64,000 bases of DNA from Novosphingobium sp. 18050 (GTDB taxonomy: Bacteria; Pseudomonadota; Alphaproteobacteria; Sphingomonadales; Sphingomonadaceae), in NCBI RefSeq assembly GCF_902706195.1, contig NZ_CACSJO010000006.1:62001-126000 (forward strand). The letters are read 5' to 3'. Shown in pieces: positions 48,301-54,192 of this stretch. A program made the translations under genes and the position numbers. Position 1 is the stretch's first letter. Every line of letters starts with the position of its first letter. The notes under the pieces were generated by a model. It did not search any database, was not told where the DNA came from, and saw nothing but the letters and a program-made list of their open reading frames with translations.

Positions 48301-48840
48301 CCCAGCGTCGGCCTGCTGATGCGCCGCGCGACCAACGCCGTCGTCTACGACGTATCGACCCGCCTTGAGTGGATGAGCCGCACCCGCAAGGTCGCCCGCA
48401 TGGCCGAAGGCCCAAGCCCGGCGAACGACGAGGTGCAGGTCGCCGCGCCAAAGCTGTCGTTCCTGCATCTCTACGAAGTGGCCCACAGGGCGCACCGCCC
48501 CAGCGGCCTGTTCGAAGGCGGCGAAGTGGTCCTGTTCAAAGCCATGCAGGGTACGGGCGCCGATGACGATGTTCCCTATTGCGATCTCTATACCGATTGC
48601 ATCTTCGGCTGGGGAAAGCGGGTAGAGGGCGACGTAACGGTCGTCTCGGTGCCGGGCGGGCACAGCAGTGTCCTGCAGGAACCCAATGTGGACGTACTGG
48701 CAGGCGCAATGCGCGAGGCCATCGCCCGCGCCCGGCCGGACGAAGACGTAGTTCAGGAACCGATACCGATCATGCATGCGCCGCCGCCTACGGTGGACTT
48801 CGGACGCAGGGCAGAGACAGCCCAATTGCAAGTCCAGTGA
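42331..48840 (+). CDS. Type I PKS: KS-AT-KR-DH-ACP-TE
   Basis: A 2169-residue synthase 15 bases after the NRPS. KS: Cys195 (TACSTSLVA), His331 (EAHGTGT), His371 (KGNIGH). AT: Ser644 (GHSSGEY), with AAHS around His743 where malonyl ATs have HAFH and methylmalonyl ATs YASH, so the extender is uncertain. KR: TGGLGGLG near 1172, FHTAGVIDDGLL (B-type-like DD), and Tyr1331/Asn1335 (DYAAANAF). DH: His1421 (HRLADGSSLIPG) and Asp1589 (HPALLDFA). KR before DH is unusual. The carrier Ser is S1788 (DLGGHSLLG). The TE has Cys1930 in GLCAGGV where Ser is usual, and His2111 in GGHSS. No ER or methyltransferase is seen. One round of extension would give a beta-reduced, possibly unsaturated chain. Confidence 0.92.
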   Translation: MYRNDEHFEGQFPAAGGEEPENAIAIVGMSCRFAGARGIDAYWDLLSGGVEGIEHYSEEALLAAGADPRMIARPNYIRAGAPLADMECFDNALFGLSPRDAAIMDPQHRHFLECAWEAMEDAGHVADRVPGAIGVFGGTGHNAYLFSNLLTNPKLVRDVGPFLLRHTGNDKDFLSTRVSYLLNLKGPSVNVQTACSTSLVAIHSAVQSLLNRECDMALAGAASIELPHAQGYLYEEGEITSADGHCRPFDADSTGAVFGSGVGIVVLRRLEDALADNDHIYAVIRGSAVNNDGSGKVSYLSPSVDGHAGVVSEALDVAQVDARSVGYVEAHGTGTRVGDPIEIAALSQAYRRHTADTGFCRIGSVKGNIGHTDTAAGVASVIKVGLSLHYGAIAPTLHYSRPNPACDFGDSPFSVAGEFEPWPRLPGRPRRAGVSSLGVGGTNAHVIMEEAPPRAPGSAGRPRQVLTLSAQTATALEANAAALGNHLRANPGLNLADVAFTLSTGRKSLAYRKIIVARDGTDAAEALAQPANARVCKAVTGSGNRSVAFLFCGAGAQYAGMGAELYASEPLFRGVIDECLSHLGREEGEVLKGWLYPDAQNAEQAALAMQRPSIALPLLFSVQVALARLWMAWGVTPGAMIGHSSGEYAAAHLAGVLSLSDALTIVRARGRLFETVPGGAMLSVPMAEADIVPLLSPELSIAAVNGPKLAVVSGPAAAIAAFAEELAAREVETQTVGISVAAHSAMLDPILDAFRKVLATVRFSPPSLAFVSNLTGDWITAAQATDPEYWVTHLRQPVRFTDGLARLLGDPDRVLLEVGPGRVLSSLARQHPDRNADLPVLNSLPHKDERKSGDLAHVLDTLGNLWAAGVTPDWDAYWAAERRCRLPLPTYRFDRQRHWFEPGTAAMAAMEPEIAPDQPLPRHADMADWLYEPIWHRAAQEAVATPDGVTLVFEDKAGLGAEIAASLRGQEQRVISVRPGRRFRQIDDVTFEINVRAAEDYSRLATTLADRDLAPARVYHLWLVTGETAPDAAALQDLGLHSLVFLTQALGEGDTGPIAVTVVSDGVQRVCDEEGMVPAKATILGACRVIPREYPEIRVRSVDIRLPRRNGPAWATLRDMLIAESAQPDDAEVIAYRASERWTASFATARTPVTAPIPAEIHLKQEGVYLITGGLGGLGMVMAGHLARTRKARLALLARRALPPREQWQDIMARAGADPVARTIRKIRAIEAAGGEVMLIVADVCNVRAMRRAVKQIHQQWGPIDGVFHTAGVIDDGLLQLKTRSSIDRVLSPKLHGTLALDVALKDERPEFMLLFSSISAFAGIPGQVDYAAANAFLDAYAQSRRDDVTNVVSIAWSRWQDVGMAADLAEQAAGDRATAPLGVGEAMDHPFLHAMHRLSPTEVIVEGMLSPDRHWLLDEHRLADGSSLIPGTGFLELARAAFDSLEAGPSELADILFLTPFAVPDGESRTLRIHMHQERDGDWHFSILGRAVNGDPEQGWTEHVRGVIRRLAAAPLAPQDVHALLQRMPAEGNAEALVDASSMMRFGPRWRSVRQLRIADGEAVLELALDRRFAHDLAHIALHPALLDFATAGAQCLIPSRRPGQDFFAPASYGSIKLYQACPAHLVSHVRCRPVTSDAIAVFDVTLLDPQGRVIAEIAEFTMLRLSDTARLSGTETTAPRPASRPLPAEPASDGLVSAEGVAIVERVLAGVRASHVIISPTDLHQTLARIRAPYQPTAAFERDDEALGGDPPATAAERIIAEIWSEMLGVRHIQRSDDFFDLGGHSLLGVQFMNRLRKRTGKQLPLATLLESATVEKLGRLIDPEGAAVVGSSEAPEEEVAANRKIITIRPGSRKTPLFLVHDGLGETLLYRALAMRMDPDRPVMGIEPDVYAGGAYLHTSIAEMARAYIVRMQTVQPHGPYLIAGLCAGGVIAFEMARQLQEMGESTAFVGIVDAADVEAHKRSFYITRTRIQRVRALLRGDAGGPPPSVGLLMRRATNAVVYDVSTRLEWMSRTRKVARMAEGPSPANDEVQVAAPKLSFLHLYEVAHRAHRPSGLFEGGEVVLFKAMQGTGADDDVPYCDLYTDCIFGWGKRVEGDVTVVSVPGGHSSVLQEPNVDVLAGAMREAIARARPDEDVVQEPIPIMHAPPPTVDFGRRAETAQLQVQ

Positions 48841-48859
48841 CATAGTGAGGAACGGCAGC

Positions 48860-49849
48860 ATGGAGCGCCAGCAGCGGCCGACCCTGATGGTCGTGATCGT
48901 GAATTATCGGACCGGAAAGCTGGTCGTCGACTGCCTGGCCAGTCTGGACAACGAAGTCGCGGCCTCACCCGGCACCCGTGTGGTGGTAGTGGACAACGAT
49001 TCACGTGACGGTTCGGCCGACACGATTGAAGCGGCCATCGAGGCACGGGGCTGGTCCGACTGGTCTAGCCTTGTGCGATCTCCCGTCAATGGCGGTTTTG
49101 CAGCCGGCAACAACCTTGCCATCCGCGCTGCGCTCGCCGATGCGGCGGCGCCGGACCTGTTCTGGCTTTTAAACCCTGATACGCGTGTTCATCCAGGTGC
49201 TTTGAGTACATTCCTAGATTTTTTCGAGGCCAACCCCACCGTGGGAATCGCTGGGAACTTGCTGCTCTATGGCAATGAAATGCCATGGCCTTTTGCCTTC
49301 CGCTTCCCCTCCATCCTGAGCGAGCTGGAACGCGGCGCCGCCTTCGGACCGCTGACCAAGCTGCTGCAGAACCATTGCGTGGCCAGGGTCATGGGAACCG
49401 CGCCTGAGCAGGTCGATTCCGTATCGGGTGCCAGCATGGTGGTCCGGCGCGCAACGCTCTATGCAACCGGCCTGATGGATGAGGGCTATTTCCTCTATTA
49501 CGAGGAGACAGACTTCTGCCGAAGGGCGCGGCAGCAGGGATGGAGTTGCTGGTATTTGCCCTCGGCGGTGGTTCTGCACATTGCCGGCCAAAGCACCGGC
49601 CTCAAGGACAACCAAGCCTCGAGGATTCCGCGCTACTGGTTCGATTCCCGCCGCCGCTATTTCATAGTCAACCACGGCAAGGGCTATGCCATCATCGCGG
49701 ACATCGCCTGGCTGGCTGGGCATGTGTGGTGGCGTGTGCTGCGCCGTTTGCGGACGCGAAAAGAAACCGTCGTTCCCTTCCTGCTGCGGGACTTCATCGC
49801 GCGGTCCGCCTTGTTCAACGACGCACAAGCCCTTCCCGGGCGGGCGTGA
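48860..49849 (+). CDS. Glycosyltransferase family 2 (rhamnosyltransferase-like) in the NRPS-PKS operon
   Basis: A 329-residue GT-A transferase of the WbbL/RfbF-like group. It begins MVVIVNYRTGKLVVDCLASL, contains VVVVDNDSRDGSAD, VRSPVNGGFAAGNNLAIR, LFWLLNPDTRVHPGAL, SGASMVVRRATLYATG and the acceptor signature EGYFLYYEETDFCRRARQQGW. A C-terminal hydrophobic stretch may touch the membrane. It starts 20 bases after the PKS stop with AGGA upstream. Its place in the operon suggests that the polyketide-peptide product, or a sugar that receives it, is its acceptor, but this is inference. Confidence 0.9.
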   Translation: MERQQRPTLMVVIVNYRTGKLVVDCLASLDNEVAASPGTRVVVVDNDSRDGSADTIEAAIEARGWSDWSSLVRSPVNGGFAAGNNLAIRAALADAAAPDLFWLLNPDTRVHPGALSTFLDFFEANPTVGIAGNLLLYGNEMPWPFAFRFPSILSELERGAAFGPLTKLLQNHCVARVMGTAPEQVDSVSGASMVVRRATLYATGLMDEGYFLYYEETDFCRRARQQGWSCWYLPSAVVLHIAGQSTGLKDNQASRIPRYWFDSRRRYFIVNHGKGYAIIADIAWLAGHVWWRVLRRLRTRKETVVPFLLRDFIARSALFNDAQALPGRA

Positions 49850-49854
49850 AGGCT

Positions 49855-50550
49855 ATGGGTCTCGCTCTCGACCTTTCGTCCTTTGCCCGGCCATTGGTGG
49901 GCGACGTACCGCTGGAGCTGTGGCTACTGGACTTGTCCGGCCCCCCGCCCGCAGAGGCGATCGCCTGGCTCTCGCAGGAGGAGCGTGACCGAGCGGCCCG
50001 CTTCGCCTTCTCCCGCAACCGGGAGCGCTATCTCAATGCACATATCGCCCTGCGGTTGGTGCTGAAGGAATATTGCGGGCTGGCCCCGCATCGCCAGCGC
50101 TTCGTTCCGGGGCCTGATGGCAAACCGCAACTCGCAGAGCCGGCGGACTGTCATTTCAGCCTCAGTTATGCAGGGGACCTGGCGCTGATGGGGATCGACT
50201 GCGACAGCGCAGTCGGAGTCGATATCGAATGTGACCGGCCTATTCCCGATGCCGACGAATTGAGCGCCCTGCATTTCCATCCAAGAGAGCAGCAGGCGCT
50301 GTCTTCGCTGCCGCCACCCTTTCGCCACGGCACCGGCTTTCTTCAGGGCTGGACCCGCAAGGAAGCCTGCCTGAAGGCGCTTGGCCACGGATTGACGATG
50401 CCGGCGGCACAAATCCATTCCGGTCTCAAGGGACGCAGGCCTGTGCGCATGGACGGACGGGTCGTTCTGGAAGTGGGCTGCTGCCCGCCGCTGACCGGCT
50501 ACACCGCCGCATGGGCGCGCACCATCGATCATCTAGACTGCCGCGCTTAG
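49855..50550 (+). CDS. Sfp-type 4'-phosphopantetheinyl transferase
   Basis: A protein of about 231 residues that should load the phosphopantetheine arm on the NRPS and PKS carrier domains. Signatures: RFAFSRNRERYLNAHIALRLVL, FVPGPDGKPQL, FSLSYAGDLALMGI, VGVDIECDRP with the Mg2+-binding D and E, and GFLQGWTRKEACLKALGHGL (WxRKEAxxKxxG). Substrate-binding parts of Sfp/Gsp enzymes are kept. A GTG at 49846 overlapping the GT2 stop (GTGA) is another possible start and would couple translation. It shows that the cluster carries its own activation enzyme. Confidence 0.93.
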   Translation: MGLALDLSSFARPLVGDVPLELWLLDLSGPPPAEAIAWLSQEERDRAARFAFSRNRERYLNAHIALRLVLKEYCGLAPHRQRFVPGPDGKPQLAEPADCHFSLSYAGDLALMGIDCDSAVGVDIECDRPIPDADELSALHFHPREQQALSSLPPPFRHGTGFLQGWTRKEACLKALGHGLTMPAAQIHSGLKGRRPVRMDGRVVLEVGCCPPLTGYTAAWARTIDHLDCRA

Positions 50551-50581
50551 CCCTGCCGGGCTTCGTGCAGCAACACCCCTG

Positions 50582-52084
50582 TCAGTAGGCATTCTGCTGG
50601 CGCAGCACCGTCACGACCGTCTGCGCCAGGATACGCAGGTCGAACCAGATCGACCAGTTGCGCACATAGTAGAGGTCATGCTCCAGGCGGCGGAGCAGTT
50701 GCTCCTCGCTATGCGTCTCTCCCCGCCATCCGCAGACTTGCGCCCACCCGGTCATGCCGGGCTTCACGTTGTGCCGTGCGGGATAAGACTGCGAGATTTC
50801 TCCGAACAGGCGGCCGGCAGCGCGGGTCGATACGGCATGAGGCCTCGGCCCCACCATGGACATGTGTCCCAGCAGCACGTTCAGCAGCTGCGGCAGCTCG
50901 TCCAGGCTAGTGCGACGGAGGATGGCGCCGACGGCGGTGACACGCGGGTCATTGCGCCGCGCCTGTATTACGGCATCGGCCTCATCGGCGACCTGCATGG
51001 TGCGGAATTTCAGAATTTCGAAGTCGCGGCAGTTGTAGCCCTGCCGCTTCTGCCGGAACAGCACCGGCCCGGGCGAATCCAGCTTGATGGCGATCGCGAC
51101 GATCATCATCAGCGGTGCCAGCAGGATCAGGGCCATCAGTGAAAGGAGACGGTCTTCGGTTGCCTTGAGCAGGCGCTGCCCGCGGGACAACGGCCAGTCC
51201 AGCAAAGTGAGGACAGGCCACTCGCCCAGCACCGTCACGGCATTCTGCGTCCAGGAAAATCCGCCGCCGGCTGGCGCCAGGCGGATCTCGACAGGCGTGT
51301 CAGACAAGCGGGCCACGATCGCGCGGGCTCGACTTTCCTGCCCTTGCGGCAGCGCGATGATGACGCGGTCGATAGCGCCCAGCCGGATCGCCACGAGCAA
51401 GGCGTTCAGGTTGCCTCGATAGGGCAATGCGCCGCCTTGAGGCGTGGTCTGGAAATCGAGAGGCTCAGCTTCGTCGTCACAGTAGAAGCCCGTGAGCGAC
51501 AATGTCAGCAGCTTATGTTGTGTTATATAACGAACCAGTTCGCTAACCTGTTCTCCGGTCCCGATCACGGCGCTGCGTTGATCGAAGACCCCTCGCCGCC
51601 GCAGTCCGGTCATGGCGGTAGACATACCTATACGGCCCAGCGCCAGAGCAGAGCCGCAAGCGATAGACCAGATATAGATATCCCCTGCAGCAAGCGGCAT
51701 CCTGCCAAGCAAAGCAGCGCTAAGGCCAAGAACGAACAGGGTCACCCCTGCCCAGGCGTTCATTGCGCGCAGTACCGACCGTCCGGCTGACAGATGAGCC
51801 TGAAGCTCGTAGGCCCCCACCAATTGGGCTATGACTGCAAACAGGGCGCTCGACACGATGCCAATTCGATCGAGACGAAGCGCCTGCAATTGGCCTTCAT
51901 GGTGCCCCAACGCCTGCCCTGCAAGCAAACTGGCGACGACGATGAGCGCCACATCGATGAAACATACGGCGCCTTGCATGCACTGTATGGGCATCGACCA
52001 GGTCCGAACATCGGGAAGCCCGTTTTCTCGCAGCACAGAATTGCCGTTGCCGACACTGTGAGGATCGGATGATAGCGCCGTCAC
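50582..52084 (-). CDS. Polyprenyl phosphate sugar-1-phosphate transferase (priming EPS transferase)
   Basis: A 500-residue enzyme of the WcaJ/GumD/ExoY-like group that moves a sugar-1-phosphate from a nucleotide to polyprenyl phosphate, the first step of EPS assembly. Four N-terminal helices, a Rossmann-like CoA-binding-type domain (AVIGTGEQVSELVRYI), a fifth helix (LLSLMALILLAPLMMIVAIA), then the catalytic domain: SPGPVLFRQKRQGYNCRDFEILKFRTM, LRRTSLDELPQLLNVLLGHMSMVGPRPH, KPGMTGWAQVCGWRGET and VRNWSIWFDLRILAQTV. The start is a GTG; a later ATG at 51994 is an alternative. It is convergent with the PPTase gene with a 31-base gap. Confidence 0.93.
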   Translation of the reverse strand: MTALSSDPHSVGNGNSVLRENGLPDVRTWSMPIQCMQGAVCFIDVALIVVASLLAGQALGHHEGQLQALRLDRIGIVSSALFAVIAQLVGAYELQAHLSAGRSVLRAMNAWAGVTLFVLGLSAALLGRMPLAAGDIYIWSIACGSALALGRIGMSTAMTGLRRRGVFDQRSAVIGTGEQVSELVRYITQHKLLTLSLTGFYCDDEAEPLDFQTTPQGGALPYRGNLNALLVAIRLGAIDRVIIALPQGQESRARAIVARLSDTPVEIRLAPAGGGFSWTQNAVTVLGEWPVLTLLDWPLSRGQRLLKATEDRLLSLMALILLAPLMMIVAIAIKLDSPGPVLFRQKRQGYNCRDFEILKFRTMQVADEADAVIQARRNDPRVTAVGAILRRTSLDELPQLLNVLLGHMSMVGPRPHAVSTRAAGRLFGEISQSYPARHNVKPGMTGWAQVCGWRGETHSEEQLLRRLEHDLYYVRNWSIWFDLRILAQTVVTVLRQQNAY

Positions 52085-52099
52085 TAGTGCCCCCGATGT

Positions 52100-52348
52100 C
52101 TAGGCAGCGTTGAATATATATCCAGGCGCCGCGTCGCCGATCATGCCGTTACGGATGACGTAAGCGATCATGTGAACACGGTTTCTTGTGCGGGTTTTCA
52201 GTCGTACGTTTTCGACATGCCGCTCAACGGTACATGGTGCGATCGACAAAGTTAGTGCGACCTCTTTCGCGGACATGCCGCGAGCCACCAGGCAGACCAC
52301 TTCAGATTCTCGAACAGTGAGCTGCAGATTGCAAAGTTTATCCGCCAT
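52100..52348 (-). CDS. Small LuxR-type DNA-binding regulator A
   Basis: An 82-residue protein consisting of little more than a LuxR/GerE helix-turn-helix: LTVRESEVVCLVARGMSAKEVALTLSIAPCTVERHVENVRLKTRTRNRVHMIAYVI. No receiver or ligand domain. The ATG at 52346-52348 is preceded by GGGGGAAATT. It reads away from, and is paralogous to, the plus-strand regulator at 52623, with 274 bases between. It probably regulates the EPS locus; its stop is 15 bases before the priming transferase start (reverse orientation). An ATG at 52360 would add four residues. Confidence 0.85.
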   Translation of the reverse strand: MADKLCNLQLTVRESEVVCLVARGMSAKEVALTLSIAPCTVERHVENVRLKTRTRNRVHMIAYVIRNGMIGDAAPGYIFNAA

Positions 52349-52622
52349 AATTTCCCCCATAAGCGCATGAAAACAAGAGATTATTTTACTCAAGGCTTCA
52401 CTACTGGAATTATGGGAAATCGAAACTTCGCTGGCGACCCCTATAGGATTTTCCCATCGGTAAATTTATATAACACAGTTTGTAGACCCAGCACCAGTTT
52501 TGTTCGTAGTACGTTTTTTTACGTACATCTATTGCCGTTGCATCGTAACAGCAATCACAGGAAGATCGCGCTACTACCAGCAACTATGGTTGGTTAGTTA
52601 CGCAACGAATTGGACTGACGGT
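52349..52622. promoter_or_regulatory. Divergent regulator promoter region with inverted repeats
   Basis: AT-rich. Two inverted repeats are clear: ATGGGAAATC (52412-52421) with GATTTTCCCAT (52447-52457), and GTACGT (52509-52514) with ACGTAC (52521-52526) around a six-T spacer. Both sit between the two LuxR-type genes and could be binding sites for one of them, or form hairpins in the mRNA leader. No motif match to a known regulator was attempted. Confidence 0.5.
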
Positions 52623-52841
52623 ATGGCTGATGGAGTTGGCGTAAACATTGAAGGGCTGACCAACAGGGAATCGGAGATCTTGCGTGCAATTGCCCAGGGA
52701 CTGTCCGCCAAAGAAGTCGCCAAACAGCTGAACATCGCTCCGCGCACGGTGGAACGACATATAGATCATATCAGATTAAAGACTCGGACGCGCAACCGCT
52801 CGCACATGGTGGCATTCGCTATCGCCAACGGTCTGGTATAA
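52623..52841 (+). CDS. Small LuxR-type DNA-binding regulator B
   Basis: A 72-residue helix-turn-helix protein with the same layout as its divergent neighbour: LTNRESEILRAIAQGLSAKEVAKQLNIAPRTVERHIDHIRLKTRTRNRSHMVAFAIANGLV. The recognition helix (APRTVERHIDHIRLKT) closely matches that of the other copy (APCTVERHVENVRLKT), so both could bind related sites. It lacks any sensory domain. The chosen ATG at 52623 has no strong ribosome-binding site; upstream frame extensions show no similarity. Confidence 0.82.
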   Translation: MADGVGVNIEGLTNRESEILRAIAQGLSAKEVAKQLNIAPRTVERHIDHIRLKTRTRNRSHMVAFAIANGLV

Positions 52842-53196
52842 CGCCTACAATCGGCAGCCACTGCCGGGCATACCAAACGCACTGCCCAGGGCGATGGCCG
52901 AAGACTCCTCACATTGCCGTTCTGTAGCCAAATCGAATCAGACGGGCACGGAACCCCGTTCGAGCCATCGGCGAAAACGGACACTGCGCCGCCACCTGAA
53001 AAATCCATGGCGCCCGGCAATGTGACAGCAGGATTTTTGTGTCCCGGCACCTGCTCCGACAGCCGGACCATCACTAAACAGTGTTCAATAGTAGATTGAA
53101 ACACGATTAATTGTCGCTCTAGGTCTTTATCGACGAGCAAAGCGTCAGCTTATTGCGTCGTGAGGCCTCGGCGATGATCGCGGCTTCGTCAGCCTG
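52842..53196. other. Intergenic region, 355 bases, with a TetR-like palindrome
   Basis: No gene could be supported. A reverse-strand open frame crosses it without family signs. The only structure of note is an operator-like palindrome at 53081-53104 (see the separate entry). Base composition is close to the genome average. Confidence 0.4.
53081..53104. promoter_or_regulatory. Operator-like palindrome 1 (TetR set)
   Basis: Half-sites TGTTCAAT (53082-53089) and ATTGAAACA (53095-53103), spacer five bases; the right arm has one extra A. It matches the two other palindromes near the tetR gene in core and polarity. It lies downstream of the tetR coding end, so it would control something other than tetR, or act as an extra binding site. 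Confidence 0.55.
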
Positions 53197-53796
53197 TCAG
53201 CCGCGTTCCAGCGCGTTAACGAGGCTCTCGCGCACACGGGACAGGGCAAGCCCCGCCGGATCGCGTTCACCCATGAGAGCGAAGCTGCCGTTGAGATCAA
53301 AGGTGCAGTGCCCATGCACTGTGGCCACCAACGAGCGGGCAAGTCGCGGGGCTTGGTCGCGGAAGGCTTCGGGGAGTGCGGCAGCGACCTCAGCAACCAC
53401 AACGTCGGTCAACTCCCCGCGCAGCATGTCATGCTCAGGCGGCATGGTGAAGTCGGGCGGCAGGTGGTGGTCGTAGATCGCCATCCAAGCATTGCGATTG
53501 GCTCGGGCGAAGCCGAAGTAACCTTCCACCAACGCGCGGATGCGGTCTTCACCGCCATCATCCAAAGCCTTACGAATATAGTCGGTCCACAGCACGAACG
53601 TGCGAGTGTTGATCGCAATGAGCAGCCGGTCGTAGCTGCCGAATACGTTGTAAAGCGTGCCGATGGTGTAACCGATCCGTTTGGCGACCTCACGCGCGGA
53701 GAAGCGCGCAAAGCCGACCTCGGCCATATGCTTGTGGCCCTCGACGATGAGCATTTCTTCCAGCTCTTTGCGACTATGGTCTGATCGGCGTGCCAT
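53197..53796 (-). CDS. TetR-family transcriptional regulator
   Basis: A 199-residue regulator. The N-terminal helix-turn-helix is typical: LIVEGHKHMAEVGFARFSAREVAKRIGYTIGTLYNVFGSYDRLLIAINTRTF. The C-terminal helical part resembles the TetR_C/WHG group (AMIDHHLPPD is in place as IYDHHLPPDFTMPPEHDM, and GHCTFDLNGSF follows). It is divergent from the DUF4153 membrane gene and near-palindromic sites lie before both starts, so it probably represses itself and that gene. Ligand unknown. Confidence 0.9.
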   Translation of the reverse strand: MARRSDHSRKELEEMLIVEGHKHMAEVGFARFSAREVAKRIGYTIGTLYNVFGSYDRLLIAINTRTFVLWTDYIRKALDDGGEDRIRALVEGYFGFARANRNAWMAIYDHHLPPDFTMPPEHDMLRGELTDVVVAEVAAALPEAFRDQAPRLARSLVATVHGHCTFDLNGSFALMGERDPAGLALSRVRESLVNALERG

Positions 53797-53831
53797 TGCA
53801 GTTTCATAGGGAAACCAGCGTAAATTGGATA

Positions 53832-53855
53832 GTGTTTAATATTTATATTGAACAC
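53832..53855. promoter_or_regulatory. Operator-like palindrome 2, upstream of tetR
   Basis: Half-sites TGTTTAAT (53833-53840) and ATTGAACA (53847-53854), spacer six bases, extended by G and C at the ends. It lies 36 bases before the tetR ATG on its upstream side, where a repressor would block its own promoter. Ten of twelve base pairs match between the arms. Confidence 0.65.
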
Positions 53856-54080
53856 CGTTAAATATCGGCATTGTCTATGAGAGCAGAAACAAAGAGCTGT
53901 CTGTTATCAGCGGCCTGCGACGTGTCTCGAGAATATAAATTCCGGCCATTTCCACCCGGTCACCGCGCAATCCCTCCTCGAATCGTCCGATCGACCGAGC
54001 AAGATCGTCTTCGTCCCGCCGGGGCAAACAGTTCAAGATGGGGGTAGATTCCTTGCCAAATGCGGCCTCTTTATGATCGA

Positions 54081-54102
54081 TGTTTAATTATTTATTGAAC
54101 AC
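54081..54102. promoter_or_regulatory. Operator-like palindrome 3, upstream of the DUF4153 gene
   Basis: Half-sites TGTTTAAT (54081-54088) and ATTGAACA (54094-54101), spacer five bases, identical half-sites to palindrome 2. Its right arm contains TTGAAC, which could be the -35 box of a promoter for the gene at 54193 (91 bases away), so a bound repressor would shut that promoter off. Any -10 match is weak. Confidence 0.65.
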
Positions 54103-54192
54103 TGAATATTTTCTGGATAAAGCGGCTTATTCCCGCCGCAGCTGTCACGGCCACTGCCGGCCAACAGATCCCCGGCCGAAAGGACAGGTTCC

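Larger units (their letters stand above)
53797..54192. other. Divergent tetR/DUF4153 intergenic region, 396 bases
   Basis: It holds two operator-like palindromes, one near each start. Between them a reverse-strand frame without start codon (53875 to about 54085) reads, in part, GKESTPILNCLPRRDEDDLA and GLRGDRVEMAGIYILETRR. It has coding-like residue use but no start and no family I recognise; it may be a gene remnant. The rest shows nothing further. Confidence 0.4.

Noticed and set aside
53875..54085. Reverse-strand coding-like fragment between tetR and DUF4153
   Set aside because: No start codon, no recognised family and it overlaps a palindrome; kept only as a note in the intergenic entry.
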